A DNA stretch of 64,000 nt, taken from the NCBI RefSeq assembly GCF_000284375.1, contig NC_017249.1, positions 2,396,001 to 2,460,000 of the forward strand, read 5' to 3'. Of this stretch, positions 53,307 through 61,484 are shown one piece after another. The stretch is from Bradyrhizobium japonicum USDA 6. Lineage in GTDB: Bacteria > Pseudomonadota > Alphaproteobacteria > Rhizobiales > Xanthobacteraceae. Below the pieces are notes generated by a model, which was given only the letters and a program-made list of their open reading frames with translations, was not told the origin of the DNA and made no database searches. A program made the translations under genes and the position numbers. Positions within the stretch are counted from its first letter, which is position 1. Each line of letters opens with the position of its first letter.

Positions 53307-54095
53307 ATGCGGCCCCACGGCATGGCCTCAACTCCAGCGGCGAACGACATCGCGCCGGCGGTGCTCGCCATCGGCCGACCTGATTTCCCGAATGTCCTCA
53401 TCGACACACTGCGCCGGCAGGCGGGCGTCGGCCATTGCATGGTGTTCGCGCTGGCGCGCACCGGCGCGGCGAGCTGTCTGCTCGACGCCGGCAACATCCC
53501 GATCGGCAGCGATCTCGGCGCGGCCTATGCCGGCCAGTTCCACGAATCCGATCCCAATCGTGATGCGCTGTTCGAGGCCGAGACCAGCACGCCGGTCATG
53601 CTGCCGTCGTTCGCGCCGCGCATGTATGGCGCGCGCTACCGGAAAATCTTCTTCAATGACTCTGATATCGTCGACAAATATGCGACAGCGATCTGGGTCG
53701 GAGACACCTGCTTCTATGTCAATTTCTACCGCATCACGGCCCAGGGCCGCTTTGGCGACGCCGAGCGTGCGCGGCTTCAGGTTATTGCGCCTGCGATCGG
53801 CGCCAGCGTTGCGCGTCATTTCCAGCAGGCGGCCACCGCGACGCCCGACCAGAACCTCGCTGCGTTGTTCGCAACGCGCGCGCCACTCTCCGCGCTGACG
53901 CCGCGCGAGCAGGACGTCTGCCGCCGCATCCTGCTCGGCTTCAGCTCCGAGGCGATCTCGCAAACGCTCGGCATCAGCCTGCATTCGACCCTGACCTACC
54001 GCAAGCGCGCCTATGAGCGGCTCGGCATCTCCTCGCAGAATGAATTGTTCTCGATCGTGCTGGGCCTGCTGGCTGGTCCGCGCGGCCTGAACTGA
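53307..54095 (+). CDS. LuxR-type transcriptional regulator
   Basis: A 262-aa protein with an N-terminal region of about 190 residues with no recognised domain. A C-terminal LuxR helix-turn-helix follows (about 196-250: LTPREQDVCRRILLGFSSEAI, SQTLGISLHSTLTYRKRAYERLG). GGAGG six bases before the ATG at 53307 fixes the start. The ligand is unknown. The end of this gene (53995-54050) is repeated as a decayed copy at 59485-59540. It may control the upstream flavin monooxygenase or the downstream genes. Confidence 0.85.
   Translation: MRPHGMASTPAANDIAPAVLAIGRPDFPNVLIDTLRRQAGVGHCMVFALARTGAASCLLDAGNIPIGSDLGAAYAGQFHESDPNRDALFEAETSTPVMLPSFAPRMYGARYRKIFFNDSDIVDKYATAIWVGDTCFYVNFYRITAQGRFGDAERARLQVIAPAIGASVARHFQQAATATPDQNLAALFATRAPLSALTPREQDVCRRILLGFSSEAISQTLGISLHSTLTYRKRAYERLGISSQNELFSIVLGLLAGPRGLN
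53995..54050 (+). repeat. Direct repeat, left copy (in the LuxR gene)
   Basis: A 56-bp segment in the LuxR gene encoding the end of the DNA-binding domain (core CGCCTATGAGCG, then CTCGGCATCTCCTCGCAGAA). It matches 59485-59540 at 50 of 56 positions by my alignment. The two copies enclose about 5.4 kb. Confidence 0.75.
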
Positions 54096-54184
54096 GGGGA
54101 CTTGGTCTGCGATATCTGCTTCCGAGAGCAAAGCGGACATGCAATCTGCCGCCAGGGTTGTCGCCTCTTGACCCGTCGCGGACA

Positions 54185-54883
54185 TCAGGCGGCGGAGCTC
54201 GTAGAGGTGCGAGAGACCGGCCTGATGTGCGCGAACATGCTGCGGGCGTTCCAGGTTGGGAACGCTCTTATCAGCGAGGGCGGGCCGTCGAGTTGGATGC
54301 GGCCCTCGCCAGTGGCTTGGGCCCAGGTGAGCTGGCCGGCATGCCATTTGACGAATGCTTCCGCTTCCGCCGTGATGTAGAGATCCTCTTCGAAGCCGGG
54401 GTTTGTCTTGCAGATCTCGGTGTCTCCCAGTTCGATGAGTAGCCAATAGCGCTCGCGGCGCGGGCGGCCGGTGAAGTCGAAGCGGATGACGACGCGTCGA
54501 TCCGGGAGCCGGTCTTGGCGGAGCGCGTTGCACATCGACCACAGGGCCACAAAGGGGTCGAGGTGCTCGGGGGCGATCTCGAGCCAACGCGCACCCCACT
54601 CGCCGAGCGACTGACAGACCGTGAAGAGATCGTGGCCTGCGGACGTGAGTTCGTAGCGGTGCCCGCGCCCGTCGGACTTGAATGCCGACTCGACGAGACC
54701 GACCCGTTCGAGCTGCTTGAGCCGTTGCGAGAGCAGGGTACGGGAGAGTCCGGGCGCGCCCTCCAAGATCTCGCTGAAGTTTCCGCAGCCAAGGTGCAGG
54801 TTGCGGATGATCAGAGGTGTCCAGCGCTCGGCGAAGATCTCGGCGCCACGAGCGATGGGACAATATTGGCCATACGTCCTCAT
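54185..54883 (-). CDS. HxlR-family winged-helix regulator
   Basis: A 232-aa protein with an N-terminal HxlR domain (about 8-100): 'CPIARGAEIFAERWTPLIIRNLHLGCGNFSEILEGAPGLSRTLLSQRLKQLERVGLV'. The C-terminal half (about 125-232) is longer than in most HxlR proteins and could bind a ligand. Cys8 near the start is the residue often used for redox or electrophile sensing in this family. It is divergent from the FAD oxidase across 106 bp, a typical regulator-target layout. Confidence 0.85.
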   Translation of the reverse strand: MRTYGQYCPIARGAEIFAERWTPLIIRNLHLGCGNFSEILEGAPGLSRTLLSQRLKQLERVGLVESAFKSDGRGHRYELTSAGHDLFTVCQSLGEWGARWLEIAPEHLDPFVALWSMCNALRQDRLPDRRVVIRFDFTGRPRRERYWLLIELGDTEICKTNPGFEEDLYITAEAEAFVKWHAGQLTWAQATGEGRIQLDGPPSLIRAFPTWNARSMFAHIRPVSRTSTSSAA

Positions 54884-54989
54884 GAGCCCAGTGTCCCACA
54901 CCCGCCTTCGGCTTTGAAGTCCAGATTCTTGACTATGCGACGGTGGCTCGCCGTGGTCCGATCTCGCCTCTCGAAGAGAGGAGGACACC

Positions 54990-56444
54990 ATGACGACACC
55001 AATGTCCGGGGAAGTCAGCCAACGCAGCAAGGGGCCACCCCTCGTGGAGATCGACGGGTTCCGAGGCCGGCTAATCAGCGCCGACCACGCCGACTACGAC
55101 AGCGCCCGTGCAGTCTGGAACGGTGCCATTGACCGGCGCCCGCACCTAATCGCCCGTTGCATCGGAACCGCCGACGTGGTCGCGGCCGTGCGTTTCGCCC
55201 GCAACCACGATCTAGGGATTGCTATACGGGGCGGAGGCCACAACGTGGCGGGCACTGCCGTTTGCGACGACGGGATCGTCATCGACCTCTCGGCGATGCG
55301 GGGCGTCCGCGTCGATCCCGCCGATCGCAGGGCCTGGGTGCAGGGCGGCGCGCTGTGGGGCGACGTCGACCACGAGACGCAGGCGCACGGTCTGGCCACT
55401 ACCGGCGGAATCGTGAGCCACACCGGCGTCGCCGGACTCACCCTCGGCGGTGGTGTCGGCTGGCTGATGCGCAAGCACGGCCTTACGGTCGACAATCTGC
55501 TCGCCATTAACCTCGTAACGGCCGACGGCGGGCTGTTGCGGGTGTCCGAGGACGAGCACCCCGACCTGTTCTGGGCGTTGCGGGGCGGCGGGGGCAACTT
55601 CGGCGTGGTCACCTCGTTCGAGTTCCGCCTCCACCCCGTCGGACCCATCGTCCTGGCCGGGCCCATCCTCTGGGATGCGACCGACGCCGCGGAGGTCCTG
55701 CGCCTCTACCGCGACTTCATCGCAGACGCTCCTGACGAACTCGGCACGGTCGTAAGGTTCGGCACCGCGCCGCCGCTAACGGTCATCCCCGAGAATTTGC
55801 ACTGGCGCCCAGTGATGATGGTTGGTGCCTGCTACGCCGGGCCGATCGAGGAAGGCGAGCGCGTGCTCCGCCCGCTCCGCGCATCCCGGCCCCCCCTCCT
55901 CGACCTCGTCGGGCCCGCGCCGTACGTGGGATTCCAGAGCGCGCTCGACTCGACTGTCGTCCACGGTTGGAACTACTACTGGAAGTCCACCCACCTCCCC
56001 GAGCTCCGCGACGACCTCATTGACGTGATCACCGAGCACGCGTTCTGCTGCTCGTCACCGCGGTCGTACGCGGCGATGTTCCATCTGAAGGGAGCGGTGA
56101 GACGAATAGCCGAGGGCGCGACGGCATTCGGGAACCGGCAAGCGTCGCACGCAATCACGCTCGATGCTGTGTGGCGGTCCGGAGAGGACTTCGGCGACCG
56201 GGACACGGCATGGACGAGGCAGTTCTTCGCCGCCCTCCGCCCCTTCCGCCAGGGCGTTTACGTCAACTTCCTCGGCGGCGACGAAGATCCGGGCCGGGTC
56301 CGCGAGGCGTACGGCGACGCCGTCTATGACCGGCTGGTTGACGTAAAGACCACGTACGACCCCGAGAACGTCTTCCACCACAACCAGAACATCCGCCCCC
56401 GCGCCGGGACGCGGATCATCGGGCCCACCAGGGCGCCACATTAG
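54990..56444 (+). CDS. FAD-linked oxidoreductase (BBE/PCMH family)
   Basis: A 484-aa oxidase-type enzyme. The FAD-binding PCMH domain (about 50-225) has 'IAIRGGGHNVAG', where His84 is the expected covalent FAD link. The second link (Cys) is absent: the block reads ATTGGIVSHTGVAGLTLGGG. The C-terminal BBE segment ends 'YDRLVDVKTTYDPENVFHHNQNI'. Substrates in this family include sugars, alkaloids and antibiotic intermediates, and none can be assigned here. GGAGG lies before the ATG. The gene resembles actinobacterial homologues in style, so transfer is possible. The HxlR gene is its likely regulator. Confidence 0.88.
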   Translation: MTTPMSGEVSQRSKGPPLVEIDGFRGRLISADHADYDSARAVWNGAIDRRPHLIARCIGTADVVAAVRFARNHDLGIAIRGGGHNVAGTAVCDDGIVIDLSAMRGVRVDPADRRAWVQGGALWGDVDHETQAHGLATTGGIVSHTGVAGLTLGGGVGWLMRKHGLTVDNLLAINLVTADGGLLRVSEDEHPDLFWALRGGGGNFGVVTSFEFRLHPVGPIVLAGPILWDATDAAEVLRLYRDFIADAPDELGTVVRFGTAPPLTVIPENLHWRPVMMVGACYAGPIEEGERVLRPLRASRPPLLDLVGPAPYVGFQSALDSTVVHGWNYYWKSTHLPELRDDLIDVITEHAFCCSSPRSYAAMFHLKGAVRRIAEGATAFGNRQASHAITLDAVWRSGEDFGDRDTAWTRQFFAALRPFRQGVYVNFLGGDEDPGRVREAYGDAVYDRLVDVKTTYDPENVFHHNQNIRPRAGTRIIGPTRAPH

Positions 56445-56605
56445 CGCACTGATGGCGGGGATTTCGGGAGCCGACCGCTTTCATGCTGCCGCACAAGAGC
56501 TCGGCGTTAACCATCGCCAACGGCTCCAGTCGGAGCGAAATCGCTTCGAAGTTTCTTAAATTTTGCCGGGTACGTCTTCCGGGCATAGTGACTTGGGGAA
56601 AGAGT

Positions 56606-57487
56606 ATGGGTAAGCGGGCCAAACGTAAGAAGGCAGAGGCCCTCGCAATACCCATGGCCGCGAGAGTCGCAATTGGCGCCGTGGCCGTCGCCGTCGTGGG
56701 GTATAGCTTGCTGTCCAGCCCGGCGGACGTGCAACCGATACGAAAACCGTCCGCACACGAAGCCCAGGCATCGTCAACTCCGGTTTACGTGGCAACTCCA
56801 GCTCGTGTATCAGCGCCAGCTCCGGCTGCGATTCCGGTCCCGGCTCCGATCCCGGCCCCGGCGGCTCTGGTCGAACCACCCAAAGCCGACGCTGGCGTTC
56901 CCGGAGCGCTTGTCCGGCAGGTGGTCGACTACGCCAGCCGCCAGGCGCCGGGCACCGTGATCATCGATACCGGAAACACATTCCTCTATTTCGTTCTGAA
57001 CGACAGGCAGGCGATGCGCTACGGCATCGGTGTCGGGCGCGAAGGTTTCACATGGTCCGGTGAGCAGACTGTGGCCCGTAAGGCAGAATGGCCGGATTGG
57101 CATCCGCCTGTGGAGATGGTCTCGCGTCAGCCCTATCTGCCGCGATTCATGGCGGGCGGTCCGGGCAACCCGCTCGGCGCCCGGGCGATGTATCTCGGCG
57201 AGACCGAATATCGAATTCACGGCACCAACAATCCCGATACGATCGGGAAGAAGGTTTCGTCCGGCTGTATCCGGCTGACCAATGACGACGTCACGGACCT
57301 CTACGAGCGGGTGAAAGTCGGAGCGAAAGTGATCGTGCTTCCGGCAACCGCAGCCCGCAGGCCATCCCAGGGAGCGCCGGCCGACGCCGCGTTCCGGTTG
57401 CCGGACCCGGCATCGCCGTCGAAGCGGCCCCTGGCGGCCAACGCGCAGATGTTGTCATCTGGACCGAAGATCGCCGAGGTCCGGTAA
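56606..57487 (+). CDS. L,D-transpeptidase (YkuD domain)
   Basis: A 293-aa cell-envelope enzyme that can form 3-3 cross-links or attach proteins to peptidoglycan. A basic N-terminus (MGKRAKRKK) is followed by a transmembrane segment (about 18-38) and an Ala/Pro-rich linker (about 50-95). A YkuD domain (about 110-250) comes next. The catalytic His205 is in HGTNN and Cys221 in SSGCIRLT. The start at 56606 follows GGGGAAAG. The upstream frame to 56483 is not family-like. The C-terminal 45 residues are a loose Pro/Ala tail. It lies inside the 5.4 kb repeat-bounded block. Confidence 0.9.
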   Translation: MGKRAKRKKAEALAIPMAARVAIGAVAVAVVGYSLLSSPADVQPIRKPSAHEAQASSTPVYVATPARVSAPAPAAIPVPAPIPAPAALVEPPKADAGVPGALVRQVVDYASRQAPGTVIIDTGNTFLYFVLNDRQAMRYGIGVGREGFTWSGEQTVARKAEWPDWHPPVEMVSRQPYLPRFMAGGPGNPLGARAMYLGETEYRIHGTNNPDTIGKKVSSGCIRLTNDDVTDLYERVKVGAKVIVLPATAARRPSQGAPADAAFRLPDPASPSKRPLAANAQMLSSGPKIAEVR

Positions 57488-57537
57488 ATCAGTCCTCTGT
57501 CCTCGGTCTGCAACTGAGGACAAGGAGGCAATTCTAT

Positions 57538-58443
57538 CTAACCCGACGATCGCTTCTCGATAGCCGTCGCGATACTCTCCAAGGCGGCGTTCCTGCGCTT
57601 TATCTCGACGAGTTCATTCTCGCACATCTGAACCATCGTCGGCCCAGACCACCGTCCCGGCAAATGGGCGCTCCTTCGGCAACAAAGCCAGATCACCACT
57701 GCCAAAAAGGCAGCAGCAGCGAGCCATGATAGCGCCTGCCGCCGATCGAAGTCCGCGATGGCGCCGCGGAAATCGCCCTTGGACAGGTGCGCAATGGCGC
57801 GATTGCTGTAAGCGGAATAGTCGTGAGCATATTCCGGATCGAGTGCGATCACCCGGTCGTAGTCGGCGGTGGCACGATCAAAATCGCCCTTGGCAAAATA
57901 GGCGTTGCCTCGCGCGGTGAGAGCGAAACTATTGTTCGCACCAAGCTGGATACTCTCGGTATAGTCCGCGATGGCACGGTCATTGTCGCCTTTGGCCTGA
58001 TAGGCGTAGCCGCGCTCGCCGTATCCGACCCGCTTTCCATAGTCCGACAGGCCACCTTCGAACGCCTGGTTAACGTCCGCTATCGCCCGGTCGTAGTCGT
58101 GCCGTTGGTTGTAGATGTGCGACCGATTGAGCAGTGATCCGCCGGATTTCGGGTTAGCTCGGATCGCCTCGGTAAAGTCTTTCAAGGCTCGGTCGTCGAG
58201 ATCGGCAAAGCTTGTCCATGACCAGGAGTAGCCGCGCGCATGATAGAGGGCGGACAGGTCTTGGTCATTGCTGTCTCCGCTTTCGATCGCGCGTGTACAG
58301 GCGGCGATCGTCGCGGCAGCGGTTTCCTTCGACCCATTCAAACACTCCTGTCGATCGTCGGCTGCCGCCGGCTGGCTGACAGCAGCGGCTGTTGCGAATG
58401 CCAAGGCAATCAGCCAGACGTGCGCGGAAATCCCTGAGCGCAT
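57538..58443 (-). CDS. TPR protein with C-terminal membrane anchor and coiled tail
   Basis: A 301-aa protein. A signal peptide (about 1-28) is followed by five or so tetratricopeptide repeats (about 60-225, for example 'GDNDRAIADYTESIQLGANNSFALTARGNAYFAKGDFDRATADYD'). One transmembrane helix (about 237-254, LSWLAAAAFLAVVIWLCC) and a short cytoplasmic helical tail (about 273-301) ending ALESIATAIEKRSSG come next. The tail resembles that of the next upstream gene. The TPR part should lie in the periplasm, the tail in the cytoplasm. Function unknown. Confidence 0.8.
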   Translation of the reverse strand: MRSGISAHVWLIALAFATAAAVSQPAAADDRQECLNGSKETAAATIAACTRAIESGDSNDQDLSALYHARGYSWSWTSFADLDDRALKDFTEAIRANPKSGGSLLNRSHIYNQRHDYDRAIADVNQAFEGGLSDYGKRVGYGERGYAYQAKGDNDRAIADYTESIQLGANNSFALTARGNAYFAKGDFDRATADYDRVIALDPEYAHDYSAYSNRAIAHLSKGDFRGAIADFDRRQALSWLAAAAFLAVVIWLCCRRSAHLPGRWSGPTMVQMCENELVEIKRRNAALESIATAIEKRSSG

Positions 58444-58476
58444 ATCCTTCCTCCCCGCGATGCGCCAGTGTTCGAG

Positions 58477-58782
58477 CTAACCCGGAGACGGCTTTTCCAG
58501 AGCCGCCGCGATCCTTTCCAACAATGCGTTCGTGCGTTGGGTCTCGGCGACCTGCTGCTCGAAGAGATCGACCCAACTCGCCCCGGATGATGCGCGCCCA
58601 TTCCTGCGCGAAAACCATAACCAAACGCACACCAGCGCCAGGAAGGGTAACCAGGAGACAATCAGACTCACCAACCAGTACGGCGCACCACCGCGTGGTG
58701 TGAGCGTAAACCAGGCGAGAAGAACTCCGACGAGAGCGATCCACACGACAACGGGCAGAAACCAAGAGCGAAGCTTGGTCAT
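58477..58782 (-). CDS. Small two-helix membrane protein with coiled tail
   Basis: A 101-aa protein with two transmembrane helices (about 6-28 and 38-60) and a C-terminal helix with 'FEQQVAETQRTNALLERIAAALEKPSPG'. The same pattern (E....RRNA.LE.IA.A.EK.S.G) ends the TPR protein 33 bp downstream, so the two are probably cotranscribed and may interact or share a partner. The start at 58782 is chosen because it leads straight into the first helix. Function unknown. Confidence 0.68.
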   Translation of the reverse strand: MTKLRSWFLPVVVWIALVGVLLAWFTLTPRGGAPYWLVSLIVSWLPFLALVCVWLWFSRRNGRASSGASWVDLFEQQVAETQRTNALLERIAAALEKPSPG

Positions 58783-59056
58783 TCCAGGCACGATAGTCCC
58801 CTTGGTTGGTCTCAGGAAGGGCATGCTATCATTGGTTGTTTGGCCTTTCCATGTCCTCCCCTCTGCAGCAGTCGCAACGTGGTTAGCCGTTCCTTTGCGA
58901 GATGCCTCAGCCACCATGAGAGGCTCGTCGTCATGATGAAAGTGACGGCGCCATATAGCTCGCTGCAATTGTCCGGATTTGGCTCGAAGCCGACTGACTT
59001 CGCTCTGGAACGTTCGCGCGTGACCCCTTAGCAGAAATTAACGTTGTGCGACCAAC

Positions 59057-59473
59057 ATGCTCAACATGTATTCCGAATGGCGTCGTCAACTGCCCTATTT
59101 GGTTCATACCAATAGAGAACTTGGCTTAATGCTGAGGGGGACCAAGCCCCTCGCATATTTCAAGGATTTCGTTGGCCACGAGCCGGACATCTGCATTCGG
59201 TATTGGCGCATGTTCGACAGGCATGTTGCCGAAGGCCGCTTCATAAGACGCGAGTTGATCGAAGCCTGTCCTGGCGCGCCGCAGCTCGAATATCGGATGC
59301 TGTTTTACACATTGCCCGGCAGCGAGTGGCGGGTTGACGCCATGCTTGCGCTGCTAGGCGAATCCGGAGCTTGGTCCGATGATCGCGAACGGCGCTTTGG
59401 CGAGTTGCTTGGTTACGAGAGCTGGCAGATCGACTATTGGCTGATGCATGGCCGCTCGCTCGCGGATGCTTAG
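59057..59473 (+). CDS. 138-aa protein of unknown function
   Basis: A soluble protein rich in Arg, Tyr, Trp and Leu, with 'EPDICIRYWRMFDRHVAEGRFIRRELIEACPGAPQLEYRMLFYTLPGSEWRVDAMLALL' in the middle. There is no signal peptide, transmembrane segment or motif that I recognise. The composition looks coding but is less GC-rich than its neighbours. No clear ribosome-binding site is visible before the ATG at 59057. A second Met lies three codons later. It ends 12 bp before the decayed LuxR repeat. Confidence 0.55.
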   Translation: MLNMYSEWRRQLPYLVHTNRELGLMLRGTKPLAYFKDFVGHEPDICIRYWRMFDRHVAEGRFIRRELIEACPGAPQLEYRMLFYTLPGSEWRVDAMLALLGESGAWSDDRERRFGELLGYESWQIDYWLMHGRSLADA

Positions 59474-59484
59474 TCCGCGTTGGG

Positions 59485-59540
59485 CCTCTCGCTAGCGCGC
59501 CTATGAGCGTCTCGGCATCTCCTCGCAGAACGGATTGTTC
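59485..59540 (+). repeat. Direct repeat, right copy (decayed LuxR tail)
   Basis: A 56-bp copy of the LuxR gene end at 53995-54050, with 6 mismatches. Its core still reads RAYERLGISSQNGLF in one frame, but there is no start and no upstream LuxR sequence. It looks like the remnant of a second luxR gene or the far edge of an insertion. Confidence 0.75.
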
Positions 59541-59692
59541 CGTCCAGCCCAATTGTCTGAACCTTGAAGGCATTTTCAGTCTGCTGCCCAACGTTGCCTG
59601 GACGACCTCGGTTCCCGTGACGGAACGATCGGGTTCCGAAGTTGGTCAGCATCGCTGTCCAGTGCGTCTTGGCCGCAACAGCCAGTGAGAAA

Positions 59693-60880
59693 ATGCGGGC
59701 CGTCCAGCCTCATGCCTTCGTTGTGGCGAATCCAAAAATAAACCGATACCGGATTGGGGCCGGGCTGAACACGGGGTGGTTGGATCGATTGGGGGCCGCG
59801 GCCGCGCGGCTGGCGACATTGAAGATTTGGCAAGCAAGCTGTATTGCCGGCGCGCTGACAGTGACTTCGCTTGCCGCGATTGGTCTGATCGCGGTACCGC
59901 GTCCAAGCATCGCAACGGCGAATGCAAGAGTGGCTGATGCATTCAGCGGCATCCCGCTGAATGTGACGACGGTCCTGGCAAATGCCGGCGCCGCATTTCC
60001 GGCCCCGGCCATCGAGACGAAATTCGATACGGGATTGTCGGCTAATGCGATCGTTGCGGCGGGATTCAGCGCCGCGGCGCCGGACTCGGTGCCGCCATCC
60101 GATGCAACCACTTCGCAAGGGCCAATGTTGCAGGTCGCCAGCCTTGAGGTGGCGTCGCCCGAGAGCTCGGCAACGCTTCAGCAGGACCGTCCGCCCGTTG
60201 CTTCGCCCAATCCGGGCGAAGGCAAACCGTCGTATCTCAAATACTACGTCTACTCGGAAATTCCGCCGCCGGAGAAACCCGCGAAGATCGCCTTGTCGGC
60301 GTTGAGCGGCGTTCCGCTCGGAACGCCCGTCCAGGAGATCGAACGTGCAGCCGAAGCGTTCGGTGTCGATGTCAATTTCATGAAGGCGGTCGCCAAGATC
60401 GAATCCGATTTTGATCCCAAGCAACGCACCGGCTCCTATATCGGCCTGTTCCAGCTGAGCAAGTTTGAGTTCAGCAAATACGGATCGGGCGACATCCTCA
60501 ATCCTCGCGACAACGCTATGGCTGCCGCCTACAAGTTTCTCAGCGAGGCTGCGCTATTCGAAATATTGACGCACAAGAAGCCGACCTTTTCCGACCTTTA
60601 CCTGATCCACCAGCAGGGCTGGGAAGGAGCCGCCCAACACATCAGCCGTCCGCAGCGGATTGCCTGGAAGTCGATGTGCGCAACCCGGGAGGGCTTGGCG
60701 AAGGGTGAGCGATGGTGCAAGCGCGCTATCTGGGGGAACACGCTGCCTGCGGTCAAACGCGAATGGAAGTCGGTCGATAGTCTCACCTCGGGTGCGTTCG
60801 TGGCGATGTGGCGGGACCGCGTCGACACGTTCTATGCCCGCTATCCTGTGCTAACTGCGGCGGCCGAACGCTTGAGATAG
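59693..60880 (+). CDS. Lytic transglycosylase-type (SLT) protein
   Basis: A 395-aa protein. An N-terminal cytoplasmic part and a transmembrane segment (about 42-68, IWQASCIAGALTVTSLAAIGLIA) lead to an Ala/Pro/Ser-rich linker (about 70-190). An SLT-like muramidase domain (about 215-340) follows. The catalytic Glu is probably Glu237 in AKIESDFDP. 'GSYIGLFQLSKFEFSKYGSGDILNPRDNAMAAAYKF' is the typical next block. It would cleave peptidoglycan strands in the periplasm. The ATG at 59693 is chosen over a TTG at 59642, and neither has a strong ribosome-binding site. Confidence 0.8.
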   Translation: MRAVQPHAFVVANPKINRYRIGAGLNTGWLDRLGAAAARLATLKIWQASCIAGALTVTSLAAIGLIAVPRPSIATANARVADAFSGIPLNVTTVLANAGAAFPAPAIETKFDTGLSANAIVAAGFSAAAPDSVPPSDATTSQGPMLQVASLEVASPESSATLQQDRPPVASPNPGEGKPSYLKYYVYSEIPPPEKPAKIALSALSGVPLGTPVQEIERAAEAFGVDVNFMKAVAKIESDFDPKQRTGSYIGLFQLSKFEFSKYGSGDILNPRDNAMAAAYKFLSEAALFEILTHKKPTFSDLYLIHQQGWEGAAQHISRPQRIAWKSMCATREGLAKGERWCKRAIWGNTLPAVKREWKSVDSLTSGAFVAMWRDRVDTFYARYPVLTAAAERLR

Positions 60881-61484
60881 AACAGCTGGCGACTGCCCAC
60901 ACGTACACCTCTGGGTTCACATTCGTTTCGTCGAGAAGCTGTGTCGGTAATCTAGTTTCCGGCGCCAGGTAAGTTTGCGTTCCGCTTGGAAACTGGGTGG
61001 TTGTTAGGCCCGGCGGCCGGATCGACCCAACACCTCGACCAGTGCCGTTCCGCGGCCCGGACTCCTATTCACAGGCAATCAGGTCGGCTGATGGCCCGAC
61101 TGAGACATTCCGACCGGCCCGGAAACTGTCCGCTTATCGAGGGGAGACCGGAAGTGGCTCGCCCGCGGTCAAAATGGCGTATTGACTCCAACCGGACGTT
61201 GCGCGCCCCAAGACAGGAACTGTGGTATCCTCCGTCAAACGCGATGGGACGGTTCAATGAAAGCGGCTGCCCCCTCGAATGGCACTTGCTGCGCGTCCTC
61301 GTGTCCTCGCCGGCTCCGGGACAGCATAAAATGGCCTGGCATCCCCACCTCTTAGGCGCCTGCTCGGCCCGCGCCGACGAGGTGATCGAATGAGTGCGCT
61401 AGGCAGGATGGTGCAATCCAGCCGGCGGAAGACCGATCCGAGTAAGGGGTAGCGCTCTCCCGGGTCTCGAGGAGGACCAGCGTC
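60881..61484. other. Gene-poor 604-bp region
   Basis: I find no supportable gene here. A plus-strand open frame at 60986-61393 has an Arg/Pro/Ser-rich composition with no domain, helix pattern or ribosome-binding site, and looks accidental. The last 30 bp hold the promoter-proximal end of the next gene, with GAGGAGG at about 61469. Confidence 0.5.

Noticed and set aside
60986..61393. A 135-codon frame in the gap after the transglycosylase
   Set aside because: No ribosome-binding site, no fold or family pattern, and Arg/Pro/Ser-rich composition. Treated as chance.
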